In this document: positions 50,525 to 59,424 of the stretch, piece after piece
How the letters are laid out: each line of letters opens with the position of its first letter
Numbering within the stretch: the first letter of the stretch is position 1
From: Streptomyces phaeofaciens
GTDB lineage: Bacteria; Actinomycetota; Actinomycetes; Streptomycetales; Streptomycetaceae
Length of the DNA stretch: 64,000 nucleotides
Assembly: GCF_014648915.1 (NCBI RefSeq)
Contig: NZ_BMSA01000015.1
Span: 62,001-126,000, forward strand
Reading direction: 5' to 3'
Position numbers and translations under genes: made by a program
The notes under the pieces: model-generated
What the model was told of the DNA's origin: nothing
Seen by the model: only the letters and a program-made list of their open reading frames with translations
Database searches by the model: none

Positions 50525-52459
50525 ATGTGTGGCATCGCAGGCACCTACCGGTGGCCGGACGGGAAGGCCGTGACCGACCGGCTCACCGAGACCCTCGCCC
50601 ACCGCGGCCCGGACGGGGCGGGCCGCTACAGCCACCCCGTCGGTGACGGCGAGGTGCACCTCGGGCATCGCCGGCTGGCCATCATCGACCTGTCCGAGAC
50701 CGGCGCCCAGCCGATGGTCTCGAACGGCCTCGTCCTGACGTACAACGGCGAGCTGTACAACGCGCCCGAGCTGCGTGCCGAGCTGGCGGCCGCCGGGGTG
50801 CGCTTCCGCGGCACCTCCGACACCGAGGTGCTCCTGGAGGCCTGGCGGCGCTGGGGCACGGACTGTCTGCCCCGGCTGCGCGGTATGTTCGCGTTCGGGA
50901 TCTTCGACGAGCGCACCGGTGATCTGGTGCTCGCCCGCGACCAGCTCGGCATCAAGCCGCTGTTCCTGCTCCGGCGCAAAGAGGGCCTGGTGTTCGCCTC
51001 CGAGCTGAAGGCGCTCGCCGCGGTGACCGGCGGATCGCTGGAGGTGGACCATGCGGCGCTGGTGGCCTCGCTGCTGTACTACTGGGTGCCGGACTCACGG
51101 TGCGCGTTCCGCGAGGCGGAGAAGCTGCCGCCGGGGAGCTGGCTCAGGTGCCGGCCCGACGGCCGGGTGGAGCGCGGCCGGTTCTGGAACCTGAAGGACG
51201 TCGCCACCGAGGGCCGGGAACGGGCCCTCGGCGGCGAGCGGCCGGACATCGCCGCCGTCGTCGAGGAGTCGACCCGGCAGCATCTGCTCTCCGACGTACC
51301 GGTGGCGACCTTCCTGTCCGGCGGTCTCGACTCCAGCTATCTGACCGCGCTGGCGGCCCGCCACCGGCCGGGGATCTCCGCCTACACGATCGGATTCCGG
51401 GCCGAGGACGCCCGGTTCGAGGCGATGCCGGACGACCTGCGCTACGCCCGGCAGGTGGCCGGGCGGTTCGGCGTCGACCTGCACGAGATCGAGATCGCCC
51501 CGAACGTGCTCGACCTGCTGCCGCGGATGACGTACCACCTGGACGAGCCGATCGGTGACCCCGCCGCGATCAACACGTTCCTGATCTGCCAGGCCGCCCG
51601 GGAGGCCGGGGTCAAGGTGATGCTCTCCGGGATGGGTGCCGACGAGCTGTTCGCCGGCTACCGCAAGCACCTGGCCAACCTGATCGCGGTGCGCTACCAG
51701 CGCGTCCCGCGGCCCCTGCGGCGCGGCCTGTCCGGCGTGGTGGACCGGCTTCCGGTCGCCACGGCCCGCCGGGGGTACCGGTCGGTACGGTTCGCGAAGC
51801 GGTTCCTCTCCTTCGCCGGTCTGCCGGAGGAGACCGCGTTCCGGCGCAGCTACACCATGTACGACCAGGAGGAGCTGCTCGCCCTGATCCATCCGGACCT
51901 GGCGGGGACGGTCGAGGACGTGCTGACCGAGCACGCGGACGTCTACCAGGACAACGAGCTCGACGACTTCGTCAACCGCATGTGCCTGGGCGACGCCCGG
52001 ATGTTCCTGCCCGGCCTGAACCTCGCCTACACGGACCGCTCCAGCATGGCCGCCTCGACCGAGGTGCGGGTGCCGTACGTGGACGTCGAGGTGGTCAAGG
52101 CGGCGTTCGCCGTGCCCGGCGACCGCAAGATCGTCGGGCGGCAGGGCAAGGCCGTCCTCAAGGAGGCGGCCACCTCGGTCCTGCCCCGGGAGATCGTGTA
52201 CCGGCCGAAGGGCTTGTTCAGCGCCCCGCTGCGCGCCTGGATGAGCCGGGATCTGGCACCGCTGGTGCGCGAGGTGGTGAACGACGGTGTGCTCGTCCGC
52301 TCCGGGCTCCTGCGCCGCGACGCGCTGGCGCGCATGGTCGCCGAGGACGCCGCCGGGCAGCGGGACTTCTCCAAACATCTGTGGCATGTGCTGACCCTCG
52401 AGCACTGGTATCGCGGCGCGACCTCCGGGGCCGGCCAGAACTCGTCCTTGACGGCGTAG
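50525..52459 (+). CDS. asnB: Asparagine synthase-like glutamine amidotransferase
   Basis: A 644-aa class II amidotransferase. The glutaminase domain begins with the catalytic Cys2 (CGIAGTYRWPDG) and contains HRGPDG, LAIIDLS and LTYNGELYN. The synthetase domain has the PP-loop FLSGGLDSSYLTAL and SGMGADELFAGYRKH. It moves ammonia from glutamine to an activated carboxylate. Placed next to an AlgD-like dehydrogenase, it probably amidates a uronic acid of the polymer rather than aspartate, as proposed for related O-antigen genes; this is inference. It starts 3 bp after the previous stop. Confidence 0.93.
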   Translation: MCGIAGTYRWPDGKAVTDRLTETLAHRGPDGAGRYSHPVGDGEVHLGHRRLAIIDLSETGAQPMVSNGLVLTYNGELYNAPELRAELAAAGVRFRGTSDTEVLLEAWRRWGTDCLPRLRGMFAFGIFDERTGDLVLARDQLGIKPLFLLRRKEGLVFASELKALAAVTGGSLEVDHAALVASLLYYWVPDSRCAFREAEKLPPGSWLRCRPDGRVERGRFWNLKDVATEGRERALGGERPDIAAVVEESTRQHLLSDVPVATFLSGGLDSSYLTALAARHRPGISAYTIGFRAEDARFEAMPDDLRYARQVAGRFGVDLHEIEIAPNVLDLLPRMTYHLDEPIGDPAAINTFLICQAAREAGVKVMLSGMGADELFAGYRKHLANLIAVRYQRVPRPLRRGLSGVVDRLPVATARRGYRSVRFAKRFLSFAGLPEETAFRRSYTMYDQEELLALIHPDLAGTVEDVLTEHADVYQDNELDDFVNRMCLGDARMFLPGLNLAYTDRSSMAASTEVRVPYVDVEVVKAAFAVPGDRKIVGRQGKAVLKEAATSVLPREIVYRPKGLFSAPLRAWMSRDLAPLVREVVNDGVLVRSGLLRRDALARMVAEDAAGQRDFSKHLWHVLTLEHWYRGATSGAGQNSSLTA

Positions 52460-52476
52460 AGACAAGAGGACTTCGG

Positions 52477-54666
52477 GTGAAACAGGTTGTTCAGAACTAC
52501 AAGAGCGGCGAGCTCGCGGTGCTCGACGTGCCGGTGCCGGGGTGCAAGCCGGGCGGTGTGCTGGTCCGCAGCGCCTACTCGCTGATCTCCACCGGGACCG
52601 AGCTCATGAAGGTGTCCGAGGCCGGCATGTCGATGCTGGGCAAGGCCCGCTCCCGCCCGGACCAGGTGGCCAAGGTCATGCAGAGCGTGGCCACCAACGG
52701 GGTGCCCGCCACCTACCGCAAGGTGATGGGCAAGCTGGACTCCTACACGCCGCTGGGCTACTCGCTGTGCGGGGTGGTCGAGCAGGTCGGCGCCGGGATC
52801 GACGACGTGAAGGTCGGCGACCTGGTGGCCTGCGCCGGCAACGAGCACGCGCTGCACGCCGAGCTGAACTGGGTGCCGAAGAACCTCTACGCACCGGTGC
52901 CGGACGGCCTCGCGCCCCGGCACGCGGCCTTCGGCACCGTCGGGTCGATCGCGATGCAGGGTGTGCGCCAGGGCGAGCCGCAGCTCGGCGAGGTGGCGCT
53001 GGTCATCGGCCTCGGGCTGATCGGGCAGCTGGTGGCGCAGCTCCTCACCGCTTCGGGGGTGCGGGTCGTCGGGGCCGACCCCGACCCGGCGCGCTGCGAG
53101 CTCGCCGCGCGCCTGGGTGCCGCGGCCTGCGGCGATCCCGCGTCCGCGGCCGTGGAGGCGGCCGTCGCCGAACTCACCGGCGGGCACGGCGTGGACCAGG
53201 TGTACCTGGCCGCCGGCGGCGGCAGCAACCAGCCCGTCGAGCTGGCCGCACGGCTGTGCCGGGACCGCGGCCGGGTCGTCGACATCGGCAAGTGCCGCCT
53301 GGACCTGCCGTGGAACGCGTACTACGAGAAGGAGCTCGACGTCCGGTTCTCCCGCAGTTACGGCCCCGGGCGCTACGACCCGGAGTACGAGCTGGAGGGC
53401 CGTGACTACCCGATCGGCTATGTGCGCTGGACCGAGCGCCGCAACCTGGCGTGCTTCCTCGACCTCCTCGCCCGCGGCAGCGTCGATGTGGAGCCTCTGG
53501 TCTCGCACATCGCCGACTTCGACGACGCCGTCGAGACGTACCGGAGTCTGAAGGACGGCGAACTGAAGGCCGTGGCCGTGCTGTTCCGGTACCCCGGCCG
53601 CCCCGAGGGAGCCGCGAAGACGGAGGCCCCGGCGGTGACCGTGCCCGCGGTGCGGCGCGCCGGCACGGCGTCCGCCCCGGCCCGGTCCGCGAACGCGCCG
53701 GTGCGGCTGGCGTTCGTCGGCGCGGGGAACTACGCGACGTCGATGCTGCTGCCGCACCTGGCACAGCGTGACGGCGTCGAGTTGTCCACGGTCGTCACCA
53801 CGACGGCGCTGTCCGCGGCCAACGCGCAACGGAAGTTCGGCTTCGCCGAGGCGACCACCGATCTCGACGCGGTGCTCGGCGACAAGTCCGTCGACGCGGT
53901 GTTCGTCGTCACCCGGCACAGCTCGCACGCGGAACTGACCCGCAGGGCCCTGCTCGCCGGCAAGGCCGTGTTCGTCGAGAAGCCGCTGGCGCTCACCGAG
54001 GACGAGCTGGCCGGCGTGCTCGCGGCGGTCGAGGAGTCCGGCAACGACCGGCTACAGGTGGGCTTCAACCGCCGGTTCTCGCCGCTGCTCCAGGAGGCCA
54101 GGAAGCGGTTCGGCGCCCGGACCGGTCCGGCGAGCCTGCGCTATCTGGTCAACGCGGGCCGGCTGACGCACGGCAGCTGGTACCTCCAGCAGGGCACCGA
54201 GGGCTCGCGGTTCGCCGGCGAGGGCGGACACTTCATCGACACGGCGAGCTGGCTGCTGGAGGCCGACCCGGTGTCGGTGTACGCGGTCGCCACGTCCGGG
54301 AACGAGGACCTTCAGGTCGTACTGCGCTACCCGGACGGCTCCACCGCCACCATCAGCTACGTCACCACCGGCGCGGCCGGCTTCCCCAAGGAGACGCTGG
54401 ACCTCGTCGCGGACGGCAAGGTGCTGAGGCTCGACGACTTCGTCCGTGCCTCGGTCTACGGCAGTAAGCGGTGGGTCAGTTCACGGCTGCCCAAGGCCCG
54501 GGACAAGGGTCAGAACGCCGAACTGGCCGCGTTCGTCAAGGCCGTGCGGACCGGCGGGCCGATGCCGGTGCCGCTGGAGTCACTGGTCGCCACCACGGCG
54601 GCCACCCTCGCCGTGCGGGCCGGCCTGGCCGACGGTGTGCCGGTGACGCTGGCGGGGGCGCAATGA
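52477..54666 (+). CDS. Bi-domain oxidoreductase (alcohol dehydrogenase-Gfo/Idh/MocA fusion)
   Basis: A 729-aa fusion. Residues ~1-385 are a zinc-type medium-chain dehydrogenase (GVLVRSAYSLISTGTELMK, AFGTVGSIAMQGVRQGEPQL, VALVIGLGLIGQLVAQLLT). A disordered linker (PAVRRAGTASAPARSANA) ends about residue 405. Residues ~407-729 are a Gfo/Idh/MocA domain (RLAFVGAGNYATSMLLPHL, AVFVEKPLALTEDEL with the EKP motif). Such fusions sit next to heparinase-type genes in many bacterial polysaccharide loci and are thought to modify sugars by oxidation. GTG with AAGAGGA upstream; the next gene overlaps by ATGA. Confidence 0.9.
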   Translation: MKQVVQNYKSGELAVLDVPVPGCKPGGVLVRSAYSLISTGTELMKVSEAGMSMLGKARSRPDQVAKVMQSVATNGVPATYRKVMGKLDSYTPLGYSLCGVVEQVGAGIDDVKVGDLVACAGNEHALHAELNWVPKNLYAPVPDGLAPRHAAFGTVGSIAMQGVRQGEPQLGEVALVIGLGLIGQLVAQLLTASGVRVVGADPDPARCELAARLGAAACGDPASAAVEAAVAELTGGHGVDQVYLAAGGGSNQPVELAARLCRDRGRVVDIGKCRLDLPWNAYYEKELDVRFSRSYGPGRYDPEYELEGRDYPIGYVRWTERRNLACFLDLLARGSVDVEPLVSHIADFDDAVETYRSLKDGELKAVAVLFRYPGRPEGAAKTEAPAVTVPAVRRAGTASAPARSANAPVRLAFVGAGNYATSMLLPHLAQRDGVELSTVVTTTALSAANAQRKFGFAEATTDLDAVLGDKSVDAVFVVTRHSSHAELTRRALLAGKAVFVEKPLALTEDELAGVLAAVEESGNDRLQVGFNRRFSPLLQEARKRFGARTGPASLRYLVNAGRLTHGSWYLQQGTEGSRFAGEGGHFIDTASWLLEADPVSVYAVATSGNEDLQVVLRYPDGSTATISYVTTGAAGFPKETLDLVADGKVLRLDDFVRASVYGSKRWVSSRLPKARDKGQNAELAAFVKAVRTGGPMPVPLESLVATTAATLAVRAGLADGVPVTLAGAQ

Positions 54667-56639
54667 CGGTGCGCTCGGGGAGTGCGGGCTGGTACCTGCG
54701 GCGGCTGTCCCGAATGGGTCCGCGGGAGGTCGGCGGCCGGGTGGGCGACACCGTGCGCAGGCGGCGGTGGCGGTCGGCGCGGCCGGAGTGCCCGAGCGTG
54801 ACCGGCGCCCGGTTCACCGCCGTGCTGCCCGCGGGGACGGTCGCCGCGGTGCCGTCGGACGCCGCGAAGCGTCTGGTCGCCGAGGCGGACCGGCTGATGG
54901 ACGGACACGCCGAGTACTTCGGGGTGGAGCGCGACGACCTGGCCGATCCGGACTGGTGGTACGACCCGAAGACCGGGCGCCGGGCACCGTGGGGCTACGC
55001 CTTCGACGTGCCGTACCGCGACGAGGACGCGGTCGGGGACATCAAGCAGATCTGGGAGCTGTCCCGGCACCAGTACCTCACCGTGCTCGCCGCCGCCTAC
55101 GCGGTCACCGGGGACGAGCGGTACGCCGAGCGGGTGGCCGCGCATCTGCGGTCGTGGTGGAAGGCCAACGCGCCGCTGCGCGGAGTGCACTGGACCAGCG
55201 GCATCGAGCTGGGGATCCGGCTGTTGTCCTGGGTGTGGGTGCGCCGGCTGCTCGACGGCTGGCCGGGCGCGGCCGGGCTGTTCGAGGGCAACCCGGTGGC
55301 GCTCCGGCAGATCTGGCACCACCAGCGCTGGCTGGCCGCCTTCCCCAGCCGGGGGTCCTCGGCGAACAACCACATCATCGCCGAGGCGGCCGGGCAGTTC
55401 GCCGCGGCCTGCGCGTTCGGGTGGTTCCCCTCCTCGGCGCGTTGGCGGGCCGACGCGCTGCGGTCGCTGGAGCGGCAGCTGCGCGCCAACACCTTCGGCT
55501 CCGGCCTCAACCGCGAACTGGCCACCGAGTACCACGGACTGGTGCTGGAGCTCGGCCTGGCCGCGGTGGCCGAGGCGGATGCCGCGGGCGTGCCGGTCCC
55601 GGTGTCGATCCGGCAGACGCTGCTGCGGATGACCGACGCGCTCGCGGCCGTCGTGGACGGCCGGCTGCGGCCGCCGCGCCAGGGGGACGCGGACGACGGG
55701 TACGGGCTGGTCGTCGACGGCACGGGCACCGACCGCTGGGCCTCGCTGCTGGCCACCGGGGACGCCGTGTTCGGCCGGCTCGACTGGTGGCCGACGGTGA
55801 CCGGCACCGATCTGCGCACCCCGCTGCTGGCCGCGCTCGTCCGGCCGTACGCGAAAGACGCGAAGGACGCGACCGCACCGGCCGTGTCCCGCCCGGCGAG
55901 CCGGCCGGCCCATTTCGCCGACGCGGGCATGACCATCCTGCGGGGTCCGCAGGAGATCTGGTGCCGCTGCGACGGCGGTCCGCACGGATTCCTGTCCATC
56001 GCCGCGCACGCCCACGCGGACGCGCTGTCCGTGGAGGTCCGGCACGACGGGGTCGACGTGCTCGCCGACCCGGGGACGTACTGCTATCACGGGCAGCCCG
56101 CGTGGCGGCAGTACTTCCGGTCGACCCTCGGCCACAACACCCTTCAGGTGGACGGCGCCGACCAGTCCGTATCCGGCGGCCCGTTCCTGTGGACCCGGCA
56201 GGCCCGCACCCGCGTCCTGGTCGCGGACACGTCCGACGAGGCGGTGGCCCGCTGGTGCGCCGAGCACGACGGCTACGGGGACACCGTGCACCGCCGCCGG
56301 GTGGAGCTGACGGCCGCGAGCCGGGAGCTGAAGGTGGTCGACGAGGTGCGCGGCCCGCGCCGGGCCGTCCGCCTGGCGTTCCACCTCGGCCCGGCGATCG
56401 CCGCGGACCTGGCGGGCAACCGGGCGGTGCTCACCTGGACCCGGGACGGCGAGGACCGCTCCGCGGCACTCGACCTGCCCGGACAGCTCGACTGGCGGGC
56501 GCATCGCGGCGAGAGCGACCCGCCGCTGGGCTGGTACTCGGCCGGCTTCGGGCGCAAGGAACCCGCCACCACGCTGGTCGGCACCGGCTTCGCCGACGGC
56601 ACGCACGGGTTCACCACCGTACTCAGGTTCCACGGCTAG
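54663..56639 (+). CDS. Heparinase II/III family protein (polysaccharide lyase-like)
   Basis: A 658-aa protein. The N-terminal ~350 residues form an alpha/alpha toroid (YDPKTGRRAPWGYAFDVPYR, ANNHIIAEAAGQFAAACAFG, TEYHGLVLELGLAAVAEAD). The C-terminal ~280 form the heparinase II/III beta-sandwich (HAHADALSVEVRHDGVDVLA with the catalytic-region His, GTYCYHGQPAWRQYFRSTLG, HNTLQVDG). No signal peptide is visible, so it may act inside the cell or by another route. It likely trims or remodels a uronic-acid polymer. It is coupled to the fused oxidoreductase gene. Confidence 0.9.
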   Translation: MTVRSGSAGWYLRRLSRMGPREVGGRVGDTVRRRRWRSARPECPSVTGARFTAVLPAGTVAAVPSDAAKRLVAEADRLMDGHAEYFGVERDDLADPDWWYDPKTGRRAPWGYAFDVPYRDEDAVGDIKQIWELSRHQYLTVLAAAYAVTGDERYAERVAAHLRSWWKANAPLRGVHWTSGIELGIRLLSWVWVRRLLDGWPGAAGLFEGNPVALRQIWHHQRWLAAFPSRGSSANNHIIAEAAGQFAAACAFGWFPSSARWRADALRSLERQLRANTFGSGLNRELATEYHGLVLELGLAAVAEADAAGVPVPVSIRQTLLRMTDALAAVVDGRLRPPRQGDADDGYGLVVDGTGTDRWASLLATGDAVFGRLDWWPTVTGTDLRTPLLAALVRPYAKDAKDATAPAVSRPASRPAHFADAGMTILRGPQEIWCRCDGGPHGFLSIAAHAHADALSVEVRHDGVDVLADPGTYCYHGQPAWRQYFRSTLGHNTLQVDGADQSVSGGPFLWTRQARTRVLVADTSDEAVARWCAEHDGYGDTVHRRRVELTAASRELKVVDEVRGPRRAVRLAFHLGPAIAADLAGNRAVLTWTRDGEDRSAALDLPGQLDWRAHRGESDPPLGWYSAGFGRKEPATTLVGTGFADGTHGFTTVLRFHG

Positions 56640-56658
56640 GGCGGAAGGACGCTTGGGG

Positions 56659-58173
56659 ATGAAGTGGCGGCACCGGGCATGGCCGGCGGCACCGCTGGCG
56701 CTGGCCCTGCTGGCGGCGACCGGCTGTGACAGCACGCCGGGCGCGCGGCCGGAGCCGACCGCCAAACCCTCCACGTCCGTGGCCCGGGTGTGCGCGAAGC
56801 CCTCACCCGGGCCGGCGAAGGCGCCGGCGGGCGCGGTGACGGTCGACCCCGCGGTGCCCGGTGACCTGGCCGCGAAGACCAGGAGCAGCCCGCCGCACAC
56901 CACGTTCTGGCTCCGCCCGGGCAGGCACCGGCTCGAACCGGACCGCTACGCCCAAGTCATCCCGAAGGAGGGGAACATCTACCTCGGCGCGCCCGGCGCG
57001 GTGCTCGACGGCCGCGGGACCAACCAGTACGCGTTCGGCGGCACCGCCCGCGACGTCGGCATCCGCCACCTGACCGTGCAGGGGTTCGTCGCGCCGCACG
57101 ACGAGGGTGTGGTCAACCACGACTCGGCCGACGGCTGGGTGATCGAGCACGCGACGATCCAGAACAACTCCGGCGCCGGGCTGATGGCCGGTGCCGGCCA
57201 GCAGGTCCGCGCCAGCTGTCTGCGCGACAACGGCCAGTACGGCATGAACGCCTACAAGGGCGGCGGTGCCCTGCGCGGCCTGGTGGTCGAGGGCAACGAG
57301 ATCGTGGGCAACAACAAGGACGACTGGGAACGCAAGCGGTCCGGCTGCGGCTGCACCGGAGGCGTCAAGTTCTGGGCCGTCGACGGCGCCGACATACGCG
57401 GTAACTGGGTGCACGACAACCGCGGACCCGGACTGTGGGCGGACACCAACAACAACGACTTCCTGATCGAGGACAACCTGATCGAGGCCAACGACGGTGC
57501 CGCGCTCATCTACGAGACCAGCTACAACGCGGTCGTCCGCAAGAACACGATCCGGCGGAACAACTGGGTCGAGGGCCGCAAGTACGCCGAGCGCGGCGAC
57601 ACCTTCCCGTTCGCGACCATCTATCTGTCGGAGTCCGGCGGCGAACCGCGCCTGCGGGCCCGCACGGACAAGATCAAGATCTATCGGAACGTGCTGGAGA
57701 ACAACTGGTCCGGGATCACCCTGTGGGAGAACGCCGACCGGTTCTGCAACAGCCCGGCCAACACCTCCTCCGGTGACTGCACGCTGCTGGTGAAGAACAC
57801 CGACCGCTGCGCACAACCCGCGATCGCCACCGCGCCCCTCTACGCCGACTGCCGGTGGAAGACCCAGCGGGTGGACATCCACGACAACCGCTTCACGCTG
57901 GACAAGTCCGTCGTCGGCTGCACGGCGAAGTGCGACCGCATGGCCGTGCTCGCCAACTACGGCAGCTATCCGGACTGGTCGCCGTACCAGGGCGAGCGGG
58001 TGGCCGAGGCGATCACCACCGAGCAGGACAACCGCTGGCACGACAACGTGTACATCGGCACCTGGAAGTTCGTCGCCCACGACCCGAGCCGGATCCTCGA
58101 CCCCGGACAGTGGCAGGGCACCCCGTACCGGCAGGACGAGGGCAGCACCTTCCGCGCACGGAACGGTGGTTGA
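56659..58173 (+). CDS. Parallel beta-helix lipoprotein
   Basis: A 504-aa lipoprotein with signal and lipobox LLAATGC (Cys23). From about residue 100 a right-handed parallel beta-helix with N-ladders follows (WVIEHATIQNNSGAGLMAGA, LVVEGNEIVGNNKDDWE, DIRGNWVHDNRGPGLWADTN, FLIEDNLIEANDGAALIYET). Such folds occur in carbohydrate epimerases and lyases. A PHDEG at 146-150 vaguely recalls the DPHD motif of mannuronan epimerases. Function is inferred only. The ATG at 56659 is chosen with GGAAGG about ten bases upstream. It is anchored on the outer face of the membrane. Confidence 0.85.
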   Translation: MKWRHRAWPAAPLALALLAATGCDSTPGARPEPTAKPSTSVARVCAKPSPGPAKAPAGAVTVDPAVPGDLAAKTRSSPPHTTFWLRPGRHRLEPDRYAQVIPKEGNIYLGAPGAVLDGRGTNQYAFGGTARDVGIRHLTVQGFVAPHDEGVVNHDSADGWVIEHATIQNNSGAGLMAGAGQQVRASCLRDNGQYGMNAYKGGGALRGLVVEGNEIVGNNKDDWERKRSGCGCTGGVKFWAVDGADIRGNWVHDNRGPGLWADTNNNDFLIEDNLIEANDGAALIYETSYNAVVRKNTIRRNNWVEGRKYAERGDTFPFATIYLSESGGEPRLRARTDKIKIYRNVLENNWSGITLWENADRFCNSPANTSSGDCTLLVKNTDRCAQPAIATAPLYADCRWKTQRVDIHDNRFTLDKSVVGCTAKCDRMAVLANYGSYPDWSPYQGERVAEAITTEQDNRWHDNVYIGTWKFVAHDPSRILDPGQWQGTPYRQDEGSTFRARNGG

Positions 58174-58174
58174 G

Positions 58175-59422
58175 ATGAGGTCCGCGGACACCGACACAGA
58201 CCACACGTCGAAGATCGTCGGGACGGCCTGGGGGCTGCTGATCCTCAACACGCTCGGCTCCGCCGGGGCGAAGACCATCGTCCCGCTGCCCCGCTCCCTC
58301 ATCCAGATGGCCACCATGGGCGCGCTGGTCGCCGCGTTCGCGCTGGCGCTCGCGGTCAATCTCCGGCTGCGCATCCGAGCCAGCGCCTTCCTGTTCCTGC
58401 TCACCCTGCTGCTGGTGCCGAGCGTGATCTCCAGCGTGGATCTGGAGTCCGGGTTCGGCGCGCTGTTCCGCTGCGCCCGGCTGACGCTCTTCGTCGGCAC
58501 GCTGTGGCTGCTGAGCCGCTGGTGGGACGGCGGCCCGACGTTCGTCCGGCACCACATCCGGATGTACCTGGCGGTGCTCGCCTCGGTGGCCGCCGGCGCG
58601 ATCGTCTCACCGGGCGCGGCCATGCCCGACCTCTACGGCGGGCGGCTGGTCGGCGCGTTGTGGCCGCTCACCCCGCCGCAGATCGGACAGTACGCCGCGG
58701 TGATCATCGGGCTCACCGTGCTGCTCCTGCTGGGCCGCCAAACCGACCGGACCAGCGCGGCGGTGGTCATCGTGCCGTCCCTCGTCCTGCTCGCGCTGAC
58801 CCACACCCGGACGGCCACGCTCGGCCTGCTCGTCGGGCTGGCCCTGGCGATCGGCTCGCTCGTGATGACCAGCGCCGCCGCCCGCCGGTTCTTCACCTGG
58901 GCGGTGCTGTGCGCCACCGTGGCCGCGGTGGGCTTCGGCTCCCTGCTCCAGGCGTGGTTCCTGCGCGGGCAGAGCCAGGAGAACTTCTCCAGCCTCACCG
59001 GTCGGGCCAAGGTCTGGCAGGCCCTGCTGGCGGCGCCCCGGACGACCTCGGAGTACCTGTTCGGCGCGGGCCTGGGCGACAAGTCGTTCGGCGGGCTGCC
59101 GATCGACAACAGCTGGCTGGCCGTCTACCAGGAGCAGGGCATGACCGGCGTCGTCCTGGTGGCGGCGATCATCATCGTGCTGGGCGGGGTCGCGTTGCTG
59201 CGGCCGCCGTCGCTGTCGAGGGCCTGCGCGATCTTCCTGATCAGCTACTGCGCGCTCGCGTCGTACACCGAGGCCGGTCTCGGCGACGCCTCGCCGTATC
59301 TGCTGCATCTGGCCGTGGCCGCCTCGCTGTTGGCGGCCCCTGCCCCGGCCGCTCCCCCGTCGGCGCCCGAAGGCCCTCGACGACGCGTCCCGCGATGGGC
59401 CCAGAGATCGGAGGTGATCTGA
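58175..59422 (+). CDS. O-antigen ligase/Wzy-like polymerase
   Basis: A 415-aa protein with about ten membrane helices (FLFLLTLLLVPSVISSVDLE, YAAVIIGLTVLLLLG, FTWAVLCATVAAVGFGSLLQ, GVVLVAAIIIVLGGVALL) and the Wzy_C pattern: ALTHTRTATLGLLVGLA before a loop and then FSSLTGRAKVWQALL, GAGLGDKSFGG, DNSWLAVYQEQG. By family it joins repeat units outside the membrane. ATG 58175 lies next to the previous stop. It is followed by a glycosyltransferase 3 bp after its stop. Confidence 0.88.
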   Translation: MRSADTDTDHTSKIVGTAWGLLILNTLGSAGAKTIVPLPRSLIQMATMGALVAAFALALAVNLRLRIRASAFLFLLTLLLVPSVISSVDLESGFGALFRCARLTLFVGTLWLLSRWWDGGPTFVRHHIRMYLAVLASVAAGAIVSPGAAMPDLYGGRLVGALWPLTPPQIGQYAAVIIGLTVLLLLGRQTDRTSAAVVIVPSLVLLALTHTRTATLGLLVGLALAIGSLVMTSAAARRFFTWAVLCATVAAVGFGSLLQAWFLRGQSQENFSSLTGRAKVWQALLAAPRTTSEYLFGAGLGDKSFGGLPIDNSWLAVYQEQGMTGVVLVAAIIIVLGGVALLRPPSLSRACAIFLISYCALASYTEAGLGDASPYLLHLAVAASLLAAPAPAAPPSAPEGPRRRVPRWAQRSEVI

Positions 59423-59424
59423 GC

